From: Empedobacter stercoris
Lineage (GTDB): Bacteria; Bacteroidota; Bacteroidia; Flavobacteriales; Weeksellaceae
Direction of reading: 5' to 3'
NCBI RefSeq assembly: GCF_025244765.1
Contig: NZ_CP104209.1
Span: 2,672,501 to 2,736,500, forward strand
Length of the DNA stretch: 64,000 bases
The translations under genes were made by a program, and so were the position numbers. Below, one piece after another: positions 53,387 to 62,587 of this stretch; the first letter of the stretch is position 1, and every line of letters begins with the position of its first letter. The notes beneath the pieces were generated by a model. The model did no database searches. It was not told where the DNA came from and worked only from the letters and a program-made list of their open reading frames with translations.

Positions 53387-53992
53387 CTATTCTTCAACCA
53401 ACAACAAATAAATATTCTTCGCATTCTGTATATTAGGAAATTTGTGCATGTTTTTCCCGCGAATAGAAGTTATTTTAGATGGAAGGTTGTCTTTTTTTAA
53501 TGTTCGTAATTTTTGTAATGCCGCCCCAACATTTTCTACTAATTGAGATGGGCGTGCATAGATAATAAAATTTGATGGAAAATCATCTATATTTCTACCA
53601 CAAGTTTGATGTGCAGATAACATAATACTACCATCAAACGCAATTAAGAATTCGCAATTCAGAAAACTAAGTGTGTAACGCGAGTCACATGGGTTTTCTA
53701 CATATGGAATCTGATTATTTGTTAACATCTCTTGAAGTTTCGGATCAAGACAAATTAATTCGGTTACATTTTCGTAATTGATGATTTCTTTTAAGTTTTG
53801 AAAAGCTTCTTGATTGTTATCACAGAATAAAAAATGACCACCACCAGCGTTGAAGTTTGTAGCAAAAACTTCGTCCATAGAAATTTTGTTTTCAGAAAAA
53901 TTGGGATGAAATAAATCAATATGATTATCATCGTCAATATTTTCAGATTTCTCTGTCGCTTTTTTAAGTAGGTTTTTAATTGCTTTCCACAT
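53387..53992 (-). CDS. LUD-domain protein (LutC/YkgG-like)
   Basis: 201 residues. The domain core includes TNFNAGGGHFLFCDN near residue 45, CEFLIAFDGSIMLSAHQTCGRNIDDFP (about 112-138) and a final VENVGAALQKLRTL. LUD proteins occur in lactate-utilisation complexes, but single forms of this type precede ftsH or cdsA in Bacteroidota and lack a proven role. It is followed by cdsA after 2 nt. A TAAATTTG lies at 54024-54031 upstream. Confidence 0.85.
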   Translation of the reverse strand: MWKAIKNLLKKATEKSENIDDDNHIDLFHPNFSENKISMDEVFATNFNAGGGHFLFCDNNQEAFQNLKEIINYENVTELICLDPKLQEMLTNNQIPYVENPCDSRYTLSFLNCEFLIAFDGSIMLSAHQTCGRNIDDFPSNFIIYARPSQLVENVGAALQKLRTLKKDNLPSKITSIRGKNMHKFPNIQNAKNIYLLLVEE

Positions 53993-54023
53993 GGGAATGT
54001 ATAATTTTTGTACGGGTTTAATA

Positions 54024-54031
54024 CAAATTTA
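54024..54031 (-). promoter_or_regulatory. -7 promoter element of the LUD-cdsA-psd operon
   Basis: Minus strand TAAATTTG, 31 nt before the LUD gene ATG and downstream of the ftsH terminator hairpin. Confidence 0.6.
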
Positions 54032-54070
54032 CCCTAAAGGTAATAATTTTTAACAATATAATAAGAAGTA

Positions 54071-54103
54071 AAAAAAAATCGCCTTAAATAGGCGATTTTT
54101 TTT
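54071..54103 (-). terminator. ftsH terminator
   Basis: Stem with arms AAAAATCGCC/GGCGATTTTT around a 7-nt loop, in the gap after ftsH. A and T tracts on both sides would work in either direction. Confidence 0.8.
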
Positions 54104-54121
54104 GAAAATTATATGGTTTGA

Positions 54122-56134
54122 TTAAATATCATTTCCAGATTCTGGTTGAACTACTTGTTGCGGTTCAGTTTCGAAAGTTTTTTCATCTTTCTCTTCCATT
54201 TGATCTAATTCGCTGACATATTTTCTTGGGCCGAAGATTTCTTCTAAATCTTCTCTGAAAATAACTTCTTTCTCAATTAATTTTTGAGCCAATAAGTCAA
54301 CTTTATCACGATTAATATCTAAGATTTCTTTTGCTCTTACATATTGCTCTTCAATCATTTTCTTAATTTCCTTGTCAATAACTTGAGCTGTTTGTTCAGA
54401 ATATGGTTTACTGAATCCGTATTCGTTTTGCCCAGAAGAATCGTAGTACGAAACATTTCCGATTTCTTTATTAAGACCATAAATACTAATCATTGCATTG
54501 GCTTGTTTTGTCACTTTTTCTAAGTCGCTTAACGCTCCTGTAGAAATATTACCAAAAGCAACTTCTTCCGCAGCACGACCACCCATTGTCATACACATTT
54601 CGTCTAACAATTGTTCTGTTGTTGTAATTTGTCTTTCTTCTGGCAAATACCAAGCAGCTCCTAATGAACGTCCACGAGGAACGATAGTTACCTTAACTAA
54701 AGGTGCAGCATGTTCTGTTAACCAACCGATTGTTGCGTGACCAGCTTCGTGATAAGCGATACGTTTTTTCTCAGATGGTTTGATTACTTTACTTTTCTTC
54801 TCTAAACCGCCGATAATACGGTCTACAGCGTCTAAGAAGTCTTGTTTTTCAACTACTTCTTTATTTTTACGAGCAGCAACTAAAGCAGCTTCGTTACAAA
54901 CATTGAAAATATCTGCTCCAGAAAAACCTGGTGTTTGTTTCGCTAAAAATTCGATTTCAACATCTTCACCTAATTTTAAAGGACGTAAATGTACCGCGAA
55001 GATTTCTTTACGTTCGTTTAATTCAGGTAAATCGACGTGAATAATTCTGTCAAAACGACCTGGGCGCATTAAGGCTTTGTCCAATACATCGGCACGGTTT
55101 GTTGCAGCAATTACAATTACGTTAGATTCTGTTCCGAAACCATCCATTTCTGTTAATAATTGGTTTAATGTATTTTCGCGTTCGTCATTAGATCCTGTAA
55201 AGTTTGATTTTCCACGTGCACGACCAATTGCATCAATCTCATCAATAAAGATGATTGACGGAGATTTTTCTTTTGCATTTTTGAATAAGTCACGTACACG
55301 AGATGCACCAACTCCCACAAACATTTCTACGAAATCTGATCCTGACAATGAGAAGAAAGGAACTTTTGCTTCTCCTGCAACAGCTTTTGCTAATAAGGTT
55401 TTCCCTGTACCTGGAGGTCCTACTAATAAGGCTCCTTTTGGTATACGTCCACCTAATTTTGTGAATTTATCTGGGTGTTTTAAGAATTCTACAATTTCTT
55501 CTATTTCTTCTTTGGCACCTTCTAAACCAGCTACATCATTAAAAGTTGTTTTGATGTGATCATCACCTTCAAACAATTTTGCTTTAGATTTACCCACAGA
55601 GAAGATTCCGCCACCTCCGCCAGTAGATCCACCTCCACCCATTCTTCTGAATAGTAAGAAGTAGATTAATCCGAAGAAAATTAATGAAATGAAAAGATTC
55701 ATAAATAATCCTCCAAAACCGTTTGATACAAGTGTATTAAGTTTTGCAGTTTTATTTGGACTTTTTTCAACATTTTCGTAAAAATCTTTTTCAAAATTTC
55801 CAGCATCTGCTACATTAAAAGTTAAGTTTGGAGCTCCTGTTGCAAAAGGATTTAAATTTTCCTTTGTATTTTTGAACTTTTTAAATTCTTCATTATTCAA
55901 GGCCTCTTCTGTTAAGTAAACACTTACACGACCTGTTTCTTTTTCTAAATCTGCCTCTTTAACATAGCCTTTTTCTACATAAGTAAGGAATGTAGTACGG
56001 TCAATATTTTTAGTAGTTCCGCCTACACCTCCAATATTATCAGAAAATAATAAAAAGGCAATCAGCAATAATCCTATAATACCATATATCCATGTAGGAT
56101 TAAATCCCGAAGGTTTAAAATTATTTTTTTTCAA
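54122..56134 (-). CDS. ftsH: ATP-dependent zinc metalloprotease FtsH
   Basis: 670 residues. Two membrane helices (about 12-30 and 145-162) flank a periplasmic region. Next comes the AAA domain (Walker A GPPGTGKT, Walker [12 protein letters not shown] ending RPGRFD). The M41 protease domain has HEAGH. It extracts and degrades membrane proteins and controls LPS levels in Gram-negatives. It starts 21 nt after rsfS and is probably cotranscribed with it. Confidence 0.98.
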   Translation of the reverse strand: MKKNNFKPSGFNPTWIYGIIGLLLIAFLLFSDNIGGVGGTTKNIDRTTFLTYVEKGYVKEADLEKETGRVSVYLTEEALNNEEFKKFKNTKENLNPFATGAPNLTFNVADAGNFEKDFYENVEKSPNKTAKLNTLVSNGFGGLFMNLFISLIFFGLIYFLLFRRMGGGGSTGGGGGIFSVGKSKAKLFEGDDHIKTTFNDVAGLEGAKEEIEEIVEFLKHPDKFTKLGGRIPKGALLVGPPGTGKTLLAKAVAGEAKVPFFSLSGSDFVEMFVGVGASRVRDLFKNAKEKSPSIIFIDEIDAIGRARGKSNFTGSNDERENTLNQLLTEMDGFGTESNVIVIAATNRADVLDKALMRPGRFDRIIHVDLPELNERKEIFAVHLRPLKLGEDVEIEFLAKQTPGFSGADIFNVCNEAALVAARKNKEVVEKQDFLDAVDRIIGGLEKKSKVIKPSEKKRIAYHEAGHATIGWLTEHAAPLVKVTIVPRGRSLGAAWYLPEERQITTTEQLLDEMCMTMGGRAAEEVAFGNISTGALSDLEKVTKQANAMISIYGLNKEIGNVSYYDSSGQNEYGFSKPYSEQTAQVIDKEIKKMIEEQYVRAKEILDINRDKVDLLAQKLIEKEVIFREDLEEIFGPRKYVSELDQMEEKDEKTFETEPQQVVQPESGNDI

Positions 56135-56155
56135 TTTTTTTGGTTTCAGTTATGA

Positions 56156-56524
56156 TTAATATTCCATTTCGATACGTGTCTCTACAGCATCACCCCAAAG
56201 ACTTTCGATATCGTAATATTCTCTGTATTCTTTTTGAAAAACATGGACAATAACATTTGTGTAATCCATTAAAACCCATTGGTTATTTTGTCTTCCTTCT
56301 ACATGAAAAGGTCTTTCTGACATTTCAGATTTTACAGTTCTTTCTATAGAACCTGTTATTGCACTAACTTGAGTGTTAGAATTTCCTGTACAAATAACAA
56401 AGTATTGGCAAATTGCATTTTCAATTTCTCGAAGATCCAAAATCGTAATTTCTTCTCCTTTCACATTTGTAATTCCATCAACAATGCTATCTAGCAAGTC
56501 TTTTGTATATTGAGTATCTATCAT
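56156..56524 (-). CDS. rsfS: Ribosomal silencing factor RsfS
   Basis: 122 residues with the RsfS/Iojap core: DSIVDGITNVKGEEITILDL, then YFVICTGNSNTQVSAI and VEGRQNNQWVLMDYTNVIVHVF. It binds ribosomal protein L14 and blocks joining of the subunits when nutrients are low. It precedes ftsH in the same operon. A TAAATTTG element lies 18 nt upstream of the start. Confidence 0.95.
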   Translation of the reverse strand: MIDTQYTKDLLDSIVDGITNVKGEEITILDLREIENAICQYFVICTGNSNTQVSAITGSIERTVKSEMSERPFHVEGRQNNQWVLMDYTNVIVHVFQKEYREYYDIESLWGDAVETRIEMEY

Positions 56525-56542
56525 CTTTTATTTTGTAATTCG

Positions 56543-56550
56543 CAAATTTA
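56543..56550 (-). promoter_or_regulatory. -7 promoter element of rsfS-ftsH
   Basis: Minus strand TAAATTTG, 18 nt before the rsfS ATG. Confidence 0.6.
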
Positions 56551-56617
56551 GTGAATCCTTATTAAAGTTTAAACTTTTTAAAATAACTTTAACCACTCTT
56601 TAAAAATAGTAAAAAAA

Positions 56618-57331
56618 ATGTATTTAATTAGTTTTGATTCTTTGCCTAATACGAACGAGTTCTTGGTCGAATTGTCCAAAAAAGATGCCAATAGTTGGAC
56701 TGTCATACATGCTAAAAATCAAACAAAAGGAAAAGGTTACGCTGGGAATGAATGGAAAGTTGTGGCAGGAGAAAATTTGACCTTTAGTTTTTTACTGAAA
56801 ACGGATTATAGTTTTCAAGAGTTAATTTATTTTAATCAATGGGTTTCAAATGTTATTTGTCTATTTTTAAAACAATTTCATCCGAAAACTAACGTAAAAT
56901 GGCCAAATGATATCATTTTGAAGGATAAAAAAGTTTGTGGAATTCTAATCGAAAATCACCGATCAAATGAAGTGATGAATTCTATAATTGGTATAGGAAT
57001 TAATGTTAATCAAACTGATTTTAATCACTTACCAAAAGCTACATCAATCTGTAAAGTAACTGACAAAAAATATGACATTGAGGAAATTTTGTCAGATTTA
57101 ATGCATTTTTTTGAACAAGAATATAGAGACTTAGAACACAAGAATTTCGAAAAAATACATCAAACCTATTTAGATAATTTATTTCGAAAAGATGAAATTT
57201 CAACATTTAGAGTAGATGGTGAATTAGTTGAAGGAACCATTTTGGATGTAAATGAGGCAGGAAATTTACTGATTGAGATCAATCAAGAATTAAGAGAATT
57301 TAAACACAAAGAAATCGAACTTCTTTTTTAA
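56618..57331 (+). CDS. birA: Biotin--[acetyl-CoA-carboxylase] ligase
   Basis: 237 residues of the catalytic BPL domain without the DNA-binding N-terminus, so it is not a repressor. Motifs: QTKGKGYAGNEW (biotinyl-AMP loop, equivalent to GRGRxGR), KWPNDIILKDKKVCGILIE and GIGINVNQ. It attaches biotin to AccB and related carriers, serving the accD pathway. Its 5' region is divergent from rsfS. Confidence 0.94.
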   Translation: MYLISFDSLPNTNEFLVELSKKDANSWTVIHAKNQTKGKGYAGNEWKVVAGENLTFSFLLKTDYSFQELIYFNQWVSNVICLFLKQFHPKTNVKWPNDIILKDKKVCGILIENHRSNEVMNSIIGIGINVNQTDFNHLPKATSICKVTDKKYDIEEILSDLMHFFEQEYRDLEHKNFEKIHQTYLDNLFRKDEISTFRVDGELVEGTILDVNEAGNLLIEINQELREFKHKEIELLF

Positions 57332-57346
57332 TCCTATTTAAAAGGT

Positions 57347-57354
57347 TATTTTTG
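57347..57354 (+). promoter_or_regulatory. -7 promoter element of idi, 4 nt from the ATG
   Basis: TATTTTTG followed by TTAC and the ATG at 57359. The spacing is identical to kdsA and pyrD. Confidence 0.55.
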
Positions 57355-57358
57355 TTAC

Positions 57359-57874
57359 ATGAAAGAATTTGTAGTTTTAGTTGATCAAGATGATCAAAAA
57401 TTAGGATTGATGGAAAAACAACAAGCACATGTCGCAGGTTTGTTACATCGGGCATTTTCTGTTTTTGTATTCAATTCGAAAGGTGAATTGATGATTCAGC
57501 AACGAGCTGCAAGTAAATATCATTCGCCTACGTTGTGGACCAATACGTGTTGTAGTCATCCGCGTGATAACGAAACATACGAAGAAGCAGCACATAGAAG
57601 ATTGCAAGAAGAAATGGGGTTTGATTGTGAATTAGAGTATAAATTTAATTTTATTTACAAAGCTCATTTAGAAAACGATTTGATCGAACATGAATTGGAC
57701 CATGTGTTTATCGGCACATTTGATGAAGACCCAAAATTGAATCCAGAAGAAGTGATGGCTTATCGTTGGGTTGAATTGGATGATTTGAAAAAGGATATGG
57801 AAAAAAATCCTCAAAATTATACCGCTTGGTTCAAAATTATTTTTGAACATTACGTTTCCTATATCGAAGAATAA
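57359..57874 (+). CDS. idi: Isopentenyl-diphosphate delta-isomerase, type 1
   Basis: 171 residues. The Nudix-like fold has the catalytic Cys in TLWTNTCCSHPRD (about 59-71), metal-binding His and Glu residues and the Nudix-like AAHRRLQEEMGF. It interconverts IPP and DMAPP for isoprenoid synthesis (quinones, carotenoids). A promoter element ends 4 nt before the ATG. A queD-like gene follows after 12 nt. Confidence 0.95.
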   Translation: MKEFVVLVDQDDQKLGLMEKQQAHVAGLLHRAFSVFVFNSKGELMIQQRAASKYHSPTLWTNTCCSHPRDNETYEEAAHRRLQEEMGFDCELEYKFNFIYKAHLENDLIEHELDHVFIGTFDEDPKLNPEEVMAYRWVELDDLKKDMEKNPQNYTAWFKIIFEHYVSYIEE

Positions 57875-57886
57875 AAATTATACCAG

Positions 57887-58297
57887 ATGAAAGTTACTGT
57901 CAACAGAAAAGCACATTTTAACGCTGCCCACCGATTATTTAATAAAAATTGGAGCGAGGAACAAAATTTTCAAGTTTTCGGAAAATGTTCTTATCCCCAT
58001 TATCACGGACATAATTACGAAATTATTGTTGCGGTGAAAGGTGAAGTTGATCAAGAAACAGGATTTGTTATGAATTTAGATGAATTACGAAAAATCATTG
58101 CGGTTGAAGTGGAAGATTATTTAGACCATAAAAATCTGAATGTAGACATCGAAGAATTCAAAAATGTAAATCCAACAGCCGAGAATATTGTGATTTTAAT
58201 ATGGAATAAAATTCGTGCAAAATTATCTTCAGATTTAGAATTGAAAGTGACTTTATACGAAACTCCGCGTAATTTTGTAGAATATACAGGCGAATGA
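57887..58297 (+). CDS. queD: 6-carboxy-5,6,7,8-tetrahydropterin synthase (PTPS family)
   Basis: 136 residues. Zinc-binding His in NAAHRLF (about 13-19) and in HYHGHNYEI (about 42-50), with the catalytic Cys in FGKCSYPHYHG. The ending VTLYETPRNFVEYTGE is typical. It acts in queuosine precursor synthesis or pterin metabolism; QueD is the usual assignment. It overlaps the peroxiredoxin gene by 4 bp (ATGA). Confidence 0.9.
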   Translation: MKVTVNRKAHFNAAHRLFNKNWSEEQNFQVFGKCSYPHYHGHNYEIIVAVKGEVDQETGFVMNLDELRKIIAVEVEDYLDHKNLNVDIEEFKNVNPTAENIVILIWNKIRAKLSSDLELKVTLYETPRNFVEYTGE

Positions 58298-58746
58298 AAA
58301 TAGGTGATCACATCCCAACTTTTTCGTTGGAAGATAACAAAGGAAATTGGTTTAATTCGGACGAATTTTTATACAAAAAATATTTTGTCTTGTTTTTTTA
58401 CCCAATGGATTTTACGCCAATGTGTACCAAAGAAGTGTGTCAATTCCGAGATGTGAATGCAGATTTTAAAGCATTGGATACTGTTGTCGTCGGGATTAAT
58501 GGACAATCAACATCTTCTCACGAAAAGTTTTATACCAAACATCAACTTAACTTTCCGCTACTTTCTGATAAAGGTGCAAAATTGACAAAGTTATTGGGAA
58601 TCAAAAAGAAATTAGGACTGATTACGCCACGCGAAACATTTGTCTTTAATAAACAAGGAAAATTAATTAAACATATCGTTTCTAATACAGCAAATCTGCA
58701 TATAGAAGAAGCAATGAACGCAATAAAAAAAGACCAAGGAAATTAG
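58294..58746 (+). CDS. Peroxiredoxin, BCP/PrxQ-like
   Basis: 150 residues of thioredoxin fold. The peroxidatic and resolving cysteines are in FTPMCTKEVCQFRD, four residues apart, as in BCP/PrxQ enzymes; the PMDFTPMC loop holds the conserved Thr. It reduces hydrogen and lipid peroxides in the cytoplasm. The start overlaps queD by 4 bp. Its stop overlaps the stop of a convergent small membrane-protein gene by 4 bp. Confidence 0.94.
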   Translation: MKIGDHIPTFSLEDNKGNWFNSDEFLYKKYFVLFFYPMDFTPMCTKEVCQFRDVNADFKALDTVVVGINGQSTSSHEKFYTKHQLNFPLLSDKGAKLTKLLGIKKKLGLITPRETFVFNKQGKLIKHIVSNTANLHIEEAMNAIKKDQGN

Positions 58747-58925
58747 TTTTCTTGGTCTTTTTGTTTGTATAATTTTTGTCTAATTATAGCACGGTAAATA
58801 AAAAAGATTGCCGTACCAATTCCCGAACTAATCAACATGGATTGCATGTCGCTTTTATCGAAAAAATATTTTAGCCCAAATAAGACACAAAAAAATAGAA
58901 CAGAATAAATGATGTTTTGCTTCAT
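58743..58925 (-). CDS. Small two-helix membrane protein
   Basis: 60 residues: helix about 5-21 (YSVLFFCVLFGLKYFF), a short polar loop, helix about 30-47, then a basic tail (RQKLYKQKDQ). It follows positive-inside logic and has no recognised family. Its stop overlaps the peroxiredoxin stop by 4 bp. It lies 16 nt downstream of the 106-residue gene on the same strand. Confidence 0.6.
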   Translation of the reverse strand: MKQNIIYSVLFFCVLFGLKYFFDKSDMQSMLISSGIGTAIFFIYRAIIRQKLYKQKDQEN

Positions 58926-58941
58926 CTGGTAAAAGTAGGGA

Positions 58942-59262
58942 TTATTCCCATTTCATATTAGTTTTTTTCATGTCATTAGTCGCTTCATCAATTTCGATAA
59001 TGTTTACGATAATCCAAATAGAATAATCAGAGTTTTTAAATATTTCATGTTCTTTTTTATCTGCGGAAGTTATTTCTTTAGCATTTTCTAAATCTTCTTT
59101 TTCAAGAGTTAAATAAATCTCAGATTTATCATCTGTAAAATAGTATGAATCATTTATATCGATTAAGACTTTGCCATATAATACTTGAATATCATTTTCT
59201 TTATTTGTATTTTCAAGAATTAGACAGATTGATTTATCCAATAGTTTTTTATAATTTTTCAT
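58942..59262 (-). CDS. Hypothetical cytoplasmic protein, 106 residues
   Basis: 106 residues, acidic and without signal or membrane helix; mixed strand and helix (VLYGKVLIDINDSYYFTDDK, IWIIVNIIEIDEATNDM). I do not recognise a family. It lies between the small membrane protein gene (16 nt downstream) and the YiiX-like gene (29 nt upstream) on the same strand, so one transcript probably covers all three. Confidence 0.7.
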   Translation of the reverse strand: MKNYKKLLDKSICLILENTNKENDIQVLYGKVLIDINDSYYFTDDKSEIYLTLEKEDLENAKEITSADKKEHEIFKNSDYSIWIIVNIIEIDEATNDMKKTNMKWE

Positions 59263-59291
59263 TAATTAAGTTTAAATTATTTTAAAATGAA

Positions 59292-59966
59292 TTATAATTT
59301 CAACGCCCCAATTCGAATTAATTTTTCAGAAGTTGCCAATTGATTTGGATTTGTTCCTGGTTCATCTTGTGGAACTTCTTTTCCTTTCTTACGATAAAAA
59401 TTAACCCAAAAATCGTCTATTATTCCAGTTTCTTTATTTTTGAAATTCATAGGAATTAATTCAAAAACTTGATCATCACGAAAAGCTCTTTCCACAAAAT
59501 CTGAACAATATAATTCATCGTCATTCAAAATATACAACCAATTATAAGGTTTTCCTAACATGGTTTTCGCTTTTACAATTGCATTCGGAATTGTTGATTG
59601 AACTTCTTTTTTTAAACGATAAATAACAATTTGATTATTCTTTTCTGTTTGCGCGTTGTAAAAATGATGAATTTCTTCGCGTTGCGATCCGCCCATTGGT
59701 GCAGCATGCAAAACAAAAATAGAATCAGTCGTTTTTTCAATTAATCCAACATGATCAAAATTTGTTTGATCCGAAATTTTTGTTGCTCTACTTATTGCAC
59801 CCGAAAGTTCTTCGGTTAGTGCTCCAACAAAGATTAAATCTCCATTTTGGATATTTTTGATGGATACATGCTTTTTTTCTGTCGTAATTTTCGCCTTTGT
59901 ACAACTACTCATAGTCAATGTAAATAGGACTAAAAAGATAGGAAATAAAATGAATATTTTTTTCAT
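59292..59966 (-). CDS. YiiX/YebB-like NlpC/P60-superfamily cysteine hydrolase, lipoprotein
   Basis: 224 residues with a lipoprotein signal (TMSSC, Cys about 22). The permuted papain-like fold has QNGDLIFVG, then FDHVGLIEK (catalytic His) and DELYCSDFVERAF (catalytic Cys). Such enzymes cleave peptide or acyl bonds in the cell wall or periplasm; the substrate is not defined. It heads a minus-strand group and is divergent from a small membrane-anchored protein gene. Confidence 0.88.
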   Translation of the reverse strand: MKKIFILFPIFLVLFTLTMSSCTKAKITTEKKHVSIKNIQNGDLIFVGALTEELSGAISRATKISDQTNFDHVGLIEKTTDSIFVLHAAPMGGSQREEIHHFYNAQTEKNNQIVIYRLKKEVQSTIPNAIVKAKTMLGKPYNWLYILNDDELYCSDFVERAFRDDQVFELIPMNFKNKETGIIDDFWVNFYRKKGKEVPQDEPGTNPNQLATSEKLIRIGALKL

Positions 59967-60009
59967 TCGGAATGAATTATTACTTTTAAACTACGAATTA
60001 ACCAAAAAG

Positions 60010-60372
60010 ATGGACTTTAAAAAAATTTTAACCCTATCAATTGTCGTTTTATTGATTTTAGTTGGTATCGCAATTATTATTGGTAGCAATAAAAATCGTC
60101 AAGTTTTTTTTGTAAAAAGCTTTGATCGACCAATTGAAAATACTATAAATTCTCGTTTGGATAAAGATTATTCGTACGAAATTGTAAAAGTAAAAGGAAA
60201 CGTAAACGATACTATTTTGATTATTCCTTGCGAAGGTTGTCAACCTAAAAAATTATCAGGTCAGATAAACGAAAAGTTTATGAACAAATTTGGTAAAGGA
60301 AAATCAATAATGCGTTTTGAGCCTTATAAAGCAACTAAAGGAGATTTGAAAATTATTCATAAAATTAGATAA
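60010..60372 (+). CDS. Small membrane-anchored protein of unknown function
   Basis: The start chosen is the ATG at 60010, giving 120 residues (MDFKKILTLS). Longer readings run back over the divergent lipoprotein gene. One helix (about 7-25) anchors a small extracytoplasmic domain containing CEGC (about 74-77) and a basic end. The CxxC pair could bind metal or be redox active; no family recognised. It is divergent from the YiiX-like gene with 43 nt between starts. Confidence 0.7.
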   Translation: MDFKKILTLSIVVLLILVGIAIIIGSNKNRQVFFVKSFDRPIENTINSRLDKDYSYEIVKVKGNVNDTILIIPCEGCQPKKLSGQINEKFMNKFGKGKSIMRFEPYKATKGDLKIIHKIR

Positions 60373-60410
60373 ACTTAGTATTTAAGAAATTTTCCTAACA
60401 ATTATTTCCT

Positions 60411-60418
60411 TATTTTTG
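60411..60418 (+). promoter_or_regulatory. -7 promoter element of gcvT
   Basis: TATTTTTG, 34 nt before the gcvT ATG. Confidence 0.55.
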
Positions 60419-60452
60419 GGAGAATTATAAACTTATTCAAAGCAAACAAACA

Positions 60453-61529
60453 ATGAAAGTAACTGCATTAAACCAAAAGCACAAAGATTTAGGTGCGAAA
60501 ATGGTTCCTTTTGCTGGATATGAAATGCCAGTGCAATACGCAGGTGTTAACCAAGAACACTTTGCGGTTCGCGAAAAAGTTGGTGTTTTTGATGTTTCTC
60601 ACATGGGACAATTCTTTATCAAAGGAGAGAAATCAACAGAATTATTACAACATTTATTGACGAATGATGTAACGAAAGTTGCGATTGGTCAAGCGCAATA
60701 TAATGCAATGCCAAACGAAAAAGGAGGTATTGTAGATGATTTGATTATCTATAAAATGTCTGATGACGAATGGTTAGCAGTTGTAAATGCTTCTAATATC
60801 GATAAAGATTGGGAATGGATGAACAAGCACAATACGTTTGGAGCTGAGTTAACAAACAAATCAGATGAAATGTCTTTGTTAGCGATTCAAGGACCAAAAG
60901 CAATCGAAGCTATGCAAGCGTTAACAGATATCAATTTAGCAGAAATTCCTTTTTATCATTTTGTTGTAGGAAAATTTGCAGGAATTGACAATGTAATAAT
61001 TTCAGCAACTGGTTATACAGGTTCTGGTGGTTTCGAAATTTATTTCGCAAATGAAGCAGCTAACGAAATGTGGGATAAAGTGATGGAAGCAGGTCAGTCT
61101 TTTGATATCGAACCTTGTGGATTGGCATCACGCGATACGTTACGTTTAGAGAAAGGATATTGTTTGTATGGAAATGATATCAACGATGATACAAATCCAT
61201 TTGAAGCAGGATTAGGTTGGGTGACGAAATTGGATACAAATTTTATCTCTTCGGATATTCTAAGCGCAATAAAAGAAGCTGGAGTGGAGAAGAAGTTGGT
61301 TGGATTTAAAATGATTGAAAGAGGAATTCCTCGTCACGATTATAAAGTAGTTGATGATAACGAAAATACAATTGGTATCGTAACTTCTGGAACGCAATCT
61401 CCGATGTTGAAACAAGGGATTGGTTTGGCGTATGTTCATACAGATTTCGCGAAAGTTGGTACAACAATTAGAATCCAAATTCGTGATAAAAATGTATTAG
61501 CAGAAGTTGTTAAAACACCTTTTGTTTAA
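60453..61529 (+). CDS. gcvT: Glycine cleavage system aminomethyltransferase (T protein)
   Basis: 358 residues. Motifs [37 protein letters not shown] and [16 protein letters not shown] (folate site, Asp/Arg) are all present, and the C-terminal barrel ends normally. It transfers the methylene group of glycine to tetrahydrofolate. gcvH and gcvP are not adjacent. A terminator follows 26 nt after the stop. Confidence 0.97.
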   Translation: MKVTALNQKHKDLGAKMVPFAGYEMPVQYAGVNQEHFAVREKVGVFDVSHMGQFFIKGEKSTELLQHLLTNDVTKVAIGQAQYNAMPNEKGGIVDDLIIYKMSDDEWLAVVNASNIDKDWEWMNKHNTFGAELTNKSDEMSLLAIQGPKAIEAMQALTDINLAEIPFYHFVVGKFAGIDNVIISATGYTGSGGFEIYFANEAANEMWDKVMEAGQSFDIEPCGLASRDTLRLEKGYCLYGNDINDDTNPFEAGLGWVTKLDTNFISSDILSAIKEAGVEKKLVGFKMIERGIPRHDYKVVDDNENTIGIVTSGTQSPMLKQGIGLAYVHTDFAKVGTTIRIQIRDKNVLAEVVKTPFV

Positions 61530-61555
61530 ATAGAAAATCTTTAAAATAATAAAAG

Positions 61556-61585
61556 AGCTTTCGAGATATTCGAAAGCTTTTTTTA
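61556..61585 (+). terminator. gcvT terminator
   Basis: Stem AGCTTTCGA/TCGAAAGCT with a 5-nt loop followed by T7, before the convergent outer-membrane protein gene. Confidence 0.8.
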
Positions 61586-61610
61586 TTAAATCACATTTTT
61601 TTATTGGATT

Positions 61611-62576
61611 TTATTGATTTTTAGATTGAAATAAATTATAATTTAAAAAGAAACCTATTCTGTTTTTCACTTCAATTTCTCCAGAATTTAGATTAGAATG
61701 TAAAGGTTGAAAATATTCTATTCCAAAATTTATTTTTTGAACAGCCGCTTCCAATCCTAATTTTACAAATTGAGCATTTCCAGACGAATTAGGAATAGAT
61801 TCTCCAAATTGTTCATTTTTATTATAAAGTTCGTTTTGGAAACCGATTTTTCCAAGAAACTTATTGTCATTTCTTACTAAAAGATGTTGCAGTTGTATCA
61901 ATTGATTCCATTGATTTCCGAACTTATATTTGTTCTTATTTTCTCCTTTCAAATTGTAATCTGTGACCAATTGTATAGCCGAATTTTTATACGTTAGTTG
62001 ATAATTTAAACCAAATTGAGTATCCCAACTTCCTGTACCTAATTGAAAACTTGGATTGGTTGTTTGAGCATTTTTTTGATCGAATTTTGCAATAGGAATT
62101 TTAACGCCAACTGCTGCACTTAATCCATGTTTTAATTCGTTCGAGTTCGAATTGGAATTTACAATTTTAACAATCCCCATCATATTCAAATCGCCAATAC
62201 CAGAAATAGAGGTTGAGTTTTCACCATCTTTTTGATGAAAATGATAAGGGATACTCGCATTGATATCGATTTTAGAATTGATTGGAATTCTCGTCCATAA
62301 TAAAATGGTATTGAAATGTTGTTTCTGCGTACGTTTAGTAGAAAAAGCATCTTCTTTGGCTTTGTAATATTGATGAAGGTATCGAACACCAATATAGTTT
62401 GAATTGATAAGGTTTTCAATTCCATTGGAAGTTGAAGTTGCTGAACAACCGCAAGCATCACAATCTAATTCTAATTCATTAGGAGAAGACACTAAGATAG
62501 AATCATTATCTGTATGTGCTAATAATGAAACAGGAAAAATGATTAGAGCTAAAATTAGATTTATATAGACTTTCAT
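61611..62576 (-). CDS. Outer-membrane transporter-like beta-barrel protein with CDACGC motif
   Basis: 321 residues with a signal peptide at 1-20 (ending SLLA). Mature N-terminal part carries LDCDACGCSATS, a cysteine cluster that may bind metal. The rest is a beta-barrel pattern reminiscent of phenol-degradation MetA-pathway or transporter-like outer-membrane proteins, ending with FFLNYNLFQ. It lies 11 nt downstream of a di-heme peroxidase gene, with an MbnP-like gene before that, so a role in copper-linked transport is plausible but inferred from context. Confidence 0.78.
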   Translation of the reverse strand: MKVYINLILALIIFPVSLLAHTDNDSILVSSPNELELDCDACGCSATSTSNGIENLINSNYIGVRYLHQYYKAKEDAFSTKRTQKQHFNTILLWTRIPINSKIDINASIPYHFHQKDGENSTSISGIGDLNMMGIVKIVNSNSNSNELKHGLSAAVGVKIPIAKFDQKNAQTTNPSFQLGTGSWDTQFGLNYQLTYKNSAIQLVTDYNLKGENKNKYKFGNQWNQLIQLQHLLVRNDNKFLGKIGFQNELYNKNEQFGESIPNSSGNAQFVKLGLEAAVQKINFGIEYFQPLHSNLNSGEIEVKNRIGFFLNYNLFQSKNQ

Positions 62577-62587
62577 TTGAATAGTTT

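Noticed and set aside
54498-55559. Three plus-strand ORFs opposite ftsH
   Set aside because: They are antisense shadows of a highly conserved AAA protease and show no protein-like features.
59857-60009. Long version of the plus-strand small membrane protein
   Set aside because: The extra 51 codons overlap the divergent lipoprotein gene antisense, and the hydrophobic anchor begins right after the ATG at 60010.
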